NCBI GenBank assembly: GCA_016215555.1
Contig: JACRJC010000040.1
Coordinates: forward strand, 1 to 64,000
From: Rhodospirillales bacterium
Lineage (GTDB): Bacteria > Pseudomonadota > Alphaproteobacteria > Rhodospirillales > WMHbin7
Direction: 5' to 3'
Length of the DNA stretch: 64,000 nt
The notes under the pieces were generated by a model. That model was not told where the DNA came from. It saw nothing but the letters and a program-made list of their open reading frames with translations, and searched no databases. Of the stretch, positions 60,511-64,000 are shown in pieces. The position numbers and the translations under genes were made by a program. Within the stretch, counting starts at the first letter, position 1; every line of letters starts with the position of its first letter.

Positions 60511-62742
60511 ATGTCCGATCCCTTCGCCCTTGACGACGATCCTTCGCCCAGTCCGGCCCCGCTTGCGCCCGTTGTCCGCTTTCCCTATCTCGACGGCTTG
60601 AATCCCGAGCAGCGCCAGGCCGCCATGGCGACCGAAGGCCCGGTGCTGGTGCTGGCGGGGGCGGGGACCGGCAAGACCCGCGTTCTGACCGCCCGCCTGG
60701 CCTATATTCTGGAAAGCGGACTGGCCCAGCCCTGGCAGGTGCTGGCCGTCACCTTCACCAACAAGGCGGCGCAGGAGATGCAGGAGCGGGTGGCCGGGCT
60801 GGTCGGGCCGGGGGCGCGTTCCTGCTGGCTGGGCACCTTCCATTCCATCGGCGTCAAGATCCTGAGATCGCATGGCGAGGCGGTGGGGCTGAAATCGAAT
60901 TTCACCGTGCTGGACGAGGACGACCAGTTGCGCCTGGTCAAGCAGTTGCTGAATGAAGGCAATATCGATCCCAAACGGCTTCCGCCCGCCGCCATCTTAC
61001 GCGAAATCCAGGCCTGGAAGGATAAGGGGTTGGGGCCCGATCAGGTGCCGGAAAGCGACGATCCCGACAAGCGCCTGATACCCTTGTACCGCCAGTATCA
61101 GGAGCGGCTGCAAACCCTGAATGCCGCCGATTTCGGCGATCTGCTGCTGTTGTGCCTGCATCTGTTCCAGAAGAATCCCGAGGCCCTGGCCCAGTATCAG
61201 GAACGCTTCCGCTATATCCTGGTCGATGAATACCAGGACACCAATGTGGCGCAATATCTGTGGCTGCGGCTTTTGGCGCAGCGGAGCGGCAATCTGTGCT
61301 GTGTCGGCGACGACGACCAGTCGATCTATTCCTGGCGCGGCGCCGAGGTCGATAACATCTTGCGTTTCGAGCACGATTTCCCCGGCGCCCAGGTCATCCG
61401 CCTGGAACGCAACTACCGTTCCGGCGAGCATATCCTGGGGGCGGCCAGCGGCTTGATCGCCCACAATGCCGGACGGCTGGGCAAGACCCTGCGTCCCGGG
61501 CGCGAGGGCGCTTCCAAAGGTGCGGCCAAGGTCGAGGTGATGGGCCTGTGGAACGGCGAAGAGGAAGCCCGCCAGATCGCCGACCGCATGGTGGCGTTGA
61601 AGAAACAAGGCATCGCCTATGCCGAGATGGCGGCGCTGGTGCGGGCCGGTTTCCAGACTCGCGAATTCGAAGAGCGTTTCATTACCATCGGCCTGCCCTA
61701 CCGCGTGGTCGGCGGACCGCGCTTCTACGAACGTCAGGAAATCCGCGACGCCCTGGCCTATCTGCGCGTGGTGGCGCAGCCCGACGACTCCCTGGCCTTC
61801 GAGCGCATCGTCAATACGCCCAAGCGCGGTTTGGGCGACAGCACGCTGCAAATCATCCACAAGCTGGCCCGGGCCATGAACGTCTCGCTGCTGGCGGCTG
61901 CGGTCAGTCTGGTCGAGACCGACGAAATCAAACCCAAGGCGAAAGCAAGTCTGAAAGCGGTGCTGGATAATTTCCAGCGCTGGGGCAGTTTGCTGGGCGG
62001 CTTGCAGCCCGCCGACCTGGCCCAGCAGGTGCTGGAGGAATCCGGCTATATCGCCATGTGGAAGGCTGACACCGCGCCCGACGCCCCGGGCCGGGTGGAA
62101 AATCTGAAGGAATTATATTCGGCCATCGAACCTTTCGAGAGCCTGACCGCCTTCCTGGAACATGTCAGCCTGGTCATGGAAAACAATGCCGGTCAGGATG
62201 CCGACAAGGTGACGCTGATGACGCTGCACGGCGCCAAGGGATTGGAATTCGACGCCGTCTTCCTGCCGGGCTGGGAGGAGGGCTTGTTTCCCCATCCCCG
62301 CGCGCTGGATGACCAGGGCGAGCGAGGGCTGGAAGAGGAACGCCGATTGGCCTATGTCGGCATTACCAGGGCCAGGAAGCTGGCGGTGATTTCCTATGCC
62401 GGCGAGCGGCGCGTCTATAATCAGTGGGTGCATCCGGCCCCTTCCCGCTTCATCTCCGAATTGCCCGAGGCGCATATCGAAAATCGCGGCATGAAGGGGC
62501 TTGATGTCGCGCGCGATTTCGCCGAAACCGGCGCCGGCTGGGGCCAGCGCTTCGGCAAGCGCGCCAGCCAAACGCAGCCCTTCACGCCCAAATCGGACGC
62601 CGGATTCCTGGAAGGCGACCGCGTCTTTCACGAAAAATTCGGCTATGGCCGGGTGCTGGATGTCGATGGCACCAGGCTGGACATCCTGTTCGACAAGGCG
62701 GGCGCCAAGAAAGTGGTCGATAGTTTCGTGAGGAAGGCATGA
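60511..62742 (+). CDS. UvrD/PcrA-type DNA helicase
   Basis: A 743-residue superfamily 1A helicase. Motifs in order: Q motif LNPEQRQAAM, I GAGTGKTRVL (50-59), Ia VTFTNKAAQEM, II VDEYQDTN, III VGDDDQSIYSWRGA, IV RLERNYRS, V TLHGAKGLEFD and VI EEERRLAYVGITRAR. The C-terminal tail has a Tudor-like region (FHEKFGYGRVLDVDG) as in PcrA. It unwinds DNA in repair and removes proteins from DNA. The ATG at 60511 is chosen. Its stop overlaps prmA (ATGA). Confidence 0.93.
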   Translation: MSDPFALDDDPSPSPAPLAPVVRFPYLDGLNPEQRQAAMATEGPVLVLAGAGTGKTRVLTARLAYILESGLAQPWQVLAVTFTNKAAQEMQERVAGLVGPGARSCWLGTFHSIGVKILRSHGEAVGLKSNFTVLDEDDQLRLVKQLLNEGNIDPKRLPPAAILREIQAWKDKGLGPDQVPESDDPDKRLIPLYRQYQERLQTLNAADFGDLLLLCLHLFQKNPEALAQYQERFRYILVDEYQDTNVAQYLWLRLLAQRSGNLCCVGDDDQSIYSWRGAEVDNILRFEHDFPGAQVIRLERNYRSGEHILGAASGLIAHNAGRLGKTLRPGREGASKGAAKVEVMGLWNGEEEARQIADRMVALKKQGIAYAEMAALVRAGFQTREFEERFITIGLPYRVVGGPRFYERQEIRDALAYLRVVAQPDDSLAFERIVNTPKRGLGDSTLQIIHKLARAMNVSLLAAAVSLVETDEIKPKAKASLKAVLDNFQRWGSLLGGLQPADLAQQVLEESGYIAMWKADTAPDAPGRVENLKELYSAIEPFESLTAFLEHVSLVMENNAGQDADKVTLMTLHGAKGLEFDAVFLPGWEEGLFPHPRALDDQGERGLEEERRLAYVGITRARKLAVISYAGERRVYNQWVHPAPSRFISELPEAHIENRGMKGLDVARDFAETGAGWGQRFGKRASQTQPFTPKSDAGFLEGDRVFHEKFGYGRVLDVDGTRLDILFDKAGAKKVVDSFVRKA

Positions 62743-63647
62743 CGGCGATAGTGACGGATTGGTGGCGCGTGGCCCTGGTGGTCCCGGAAGGCAAGGCGGC
62801 CGGTTTCGAGGAAGCGCTGGATGCGCATGCCGAAATCGTGTCGCGCTTCGGAGCTGATGGACAAGACGAGGGCGATGGCGGACTGTGGGTCGTCGAAGGC
62901 TTGTCGCGCCATCCCATCCTGCGCCCCGAAGTGCTGGCCGCTGTTTCGGCGATGGCGGCAGCTTATGGCATCGAGACGCCGGACCTGGAATTCGGACGCC
63001 TTCAGCAGCAAGACTGGCTTTCCTTGAATCTGGCTTCTTTTCCGCCCATCCGGGCCGGGCGCTTTTATATTCACGGTTCGCACATCACCGCAGCGCCGCC
63101 GCACAGCGCGATTGCCCTCAGGGTCGATGCCGGCACCGCCTTCGGTTCCGGCGAACATGCCAGCACCAAGGGCTGCCTGCTGGCGCTGGATGGCCTGGCT
63201 AGGCAGGGACGTCTGGGCAATGTGCTGGATGTCGGCTGCGGCTCGGGCATTCTGGGCCTGGCGGCGGCCAAGCTGTGGCGCGGCCAGGTGCTGGCCTCCG
63301 ACATCGACCCCGAAAGCGTTCGCGTCGCCCGGGTCAATGCCAGCGACAATCGGGTCGGCCAATTCGTCACCGCCGTCGAAGCCACGGGCTATCGCCATGC
63401 CCTGATCGCCAGGCGCGCCCCCTATGACCTGATTTTCGCCAACATTCTGGCCCGCCCCTTGGTTCGCATGGCTGCCGATCTGAACGCACACCTGAAGCCG
63501 GGCGGGGTGGCCATTCTGGCCGGCCTTCTGGAGCGCCAGGAACGGATGGTGCTGTCGGCCCACCGGATGCAGGGACTCAGTCTCGAACGCCGCTTGCTGA
63601 TCGACGGCTGGGCCTGTCTGCTGCTTAGAAAAAGAATCGGCGGTTGA
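62739..63647 (+). CDS. prmA: Ribosomal protein L11 methyltransferase PrmA
   Basis: A 302-residue SAM-dependent methyltransferase. The N-terminal L11-recognition domain precedes the conserved FGSGEHASTKGCL, then motif I NVLDVGCGSGILGLAAAKL, LASDIDPESVRVAR and LIFANILARPLVRMA, the PrmA catalytic signature. It trimethylates L11 at the ribosome. Coupled to the helicase gene by ATGA. The 3' end overlaps the convergent ELM1-family gene by 23 bases. Confidence 0.93.
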   Translation: MTAIVTDWWRVALVVPEGKAAGFEEALDAHAEIVSRFGADGQDEGDGGLWVVEGLSRHPILRPEVLAAVSAMAAAYGIETPDLEFGRLQQQDWLSLNLASFPPIRAGRFYIHGSHITAAPPHSAIALRVDAGTAFGSGEHASTKGCLLALDGLARQGRLGNVLDVGCGSGILGLAAAKLWRGQVLASDIDPESVRVARVNASDNRVGQFVTAVEATGYRHALIARRAPYDLIFANILARPLVRMAADLNAHLKPGGVAILAGLLERQERMVLSAHRMQGLSLERRLLIDGWACLLLRKRIGG

Positions 63648-64000
63648 TTTCGGCGGCAATGTCGCTGGCGGCGTTGAGGGGCTTTTGCGGCCTGGAATGC
63701 GGCTGCTCGCCCAGGGGACAGGCATAGGCCTTCTCATACAAATCCTTGTGCAGGCGCGCATGCTTGGCGCCGACGAAACCGGGCGGCGCGAAGATATGAA
63801 CCGGCGCGCCGCTAAAGCAGGCCTCGCAGGCCATGGACACCGAATCGCCGGTGACCACGATGGCGTCGGCCAAAGCCAGATAGCCCAGATAGGGATTGTC
63901 GGTCCCGTGTCCGTCGAACAGGGCGTTGGGCGGCGACAGCCTGGCCGTCAAGGCGGCCCAGGCATGGTGCGGCGTGCGCCGGCTGCCCGAGACCAGCAGG
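63625..64000 (-). CDS. ELM1/DUF1022-family glycosyltransferase-like protein, 3' part only
   Basis: The last 125 codons of a gene that runs out of the window at 64000. The visible part has SGSRRTPHHAWAAL and HGTDNPYLGYLALADAIVVTGDSVSMACEAC, the SRRTP and TGDSxSM motifs of the ELM1 (DUF1022/GtrOC-like) family, then GAPVHIFAPPG. The bacterial members are thought to be GT-B-type glycosyltransferases. The nominal start at 63951 is internal because the homology continues upstream. It overlaps prmA's end by 23 bases. Confidence 0.8.
   Translation of the reverse strand, partial: LLVSGSRRTPHHAWAALTARLSPPNALFDGHGTDNPYLGYLALADAIVVTGDSVSMACEACFSGAPVHIFAPPGFVGAKHARLHKDLYEKAYACPLGEQPHSRPQKPLNAASDIAAEINRRFFF

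Noticed and set aside
1-64000. CRISPR arrays, tRNA or rRNA genes, intact IS elements, prophage genes
   Set aside because: No regularly spaced repeats, cloverleaf candidates, transposase or phage structural frames were recognised. The tmRNA is the only structured RNA gene seen.

Overview
The window is high-GC bacterial DNA from an alphaproteobacterium, most likely a free-living member of the Rhodospirillales (Magnetospirillum-like); the genus is an inference. Support comes from a permuted two-piece tmRNA gene with a tag starting ANDN, MipZ and GapR homologues, an alphaproteobacterial-type SspB, an ECF sigma/NrsF pair, DUF1127 next to a GcvA-like LysR regulator, and a Sox sulfur-oxidation cluster. 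Almost all of the window is chromosomal core or lifestyle genes; the accessory parts are small.

Layout. 1-6.6 kb: a DUF1640 protein between two nearly identical terminators, a sensor kinase with a periplasmic substrate-binding-like domain, a chromate-resistance pair (ChrB-C domain and ChrA), N-formylglutamate amidohydrolase and a nucleoside transporter. 6.6-13.2 kb: an FAD-linked D-lactate/glycolate-type dehydrogenase translationally coupled to a large AsmA protein, then a convergent, visibly AT-richer OLD-family ATPase/nuclease that looks like an insertion. 13.2-17.8 kb: a tight minus-strand run (class I fumarase, TfoX-like, FecR-like, ribbon-helix-helix, LysE), then sspB and the two-piece ssrA. 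The tfoX-like gene carries an in-frame palindromic element, and related copies lie upstream of sspB and at the end of a sigma-factor gene. 17.8-25.4 kb: a TPR-glycosyltransferase, hemerythrin, phosphoglycolate phosphatase, HemN, a nested inverted-repeat element, a DnaJ-domain protein, MipZ and a molybdopterin oxidoreductase.

25.5-34.4 kb: an FAD oxidoreductase, a GT4 glycosyltransferase, a TPR/SPINDLY O-GlcNAc-transferase-like protein, three Tad pseudopilin-type genes (TadE, TadE-like, vWA TadG), and DUF1127 plus a 29-residue ORF divergent from a LysR regulator. 34.4-38 kb: a Ni/Co exporter with DUF1007, an SDR and NhaA. 38-43.7 kb: the sox cluster soxY-soxZ-soxXA-soxB-soxF-soxS, with SoxX and SoxA fused into one triheme lipoprotein and no soxCD. 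44-50 kb: an M23 peptidase, a PCu(A)C copper chaperone, ClpB behind a heat-shock-type promoter, GapR and an exported amidohydrolase. 50-52.6 kb: sigma factor/anti-sigma (NrsF) divergent from a thioredoxin-CcdA pair, with a GTAACC-N16-CGAA promoter in between.

52.7-64 kb: purQ-purL, a Phd/ParE-type toxin-antitoxin pair, an AT-richer methyltransferase, an SLC13/ArsB-like permease, an AraC regulator, a YbhB-like protein, a DUF4405 membrane protein, a UvrD/PcrA helicase, PrmA, and an ELM1-family gene cut off by the window end.

Functional picture: thiosulfate/sulfide oxidation in the periplasm (Sox, SoxF, SoxS); metal and redox stress handling (chromate, nickel, copper, sigma/NrsF with thioredoxin/CcdA); surface pili with nearby glycosyltransferases; and general housekeeping. 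No rRNA, tRNA, CRISPR array, intact IS element or prophage was seen.
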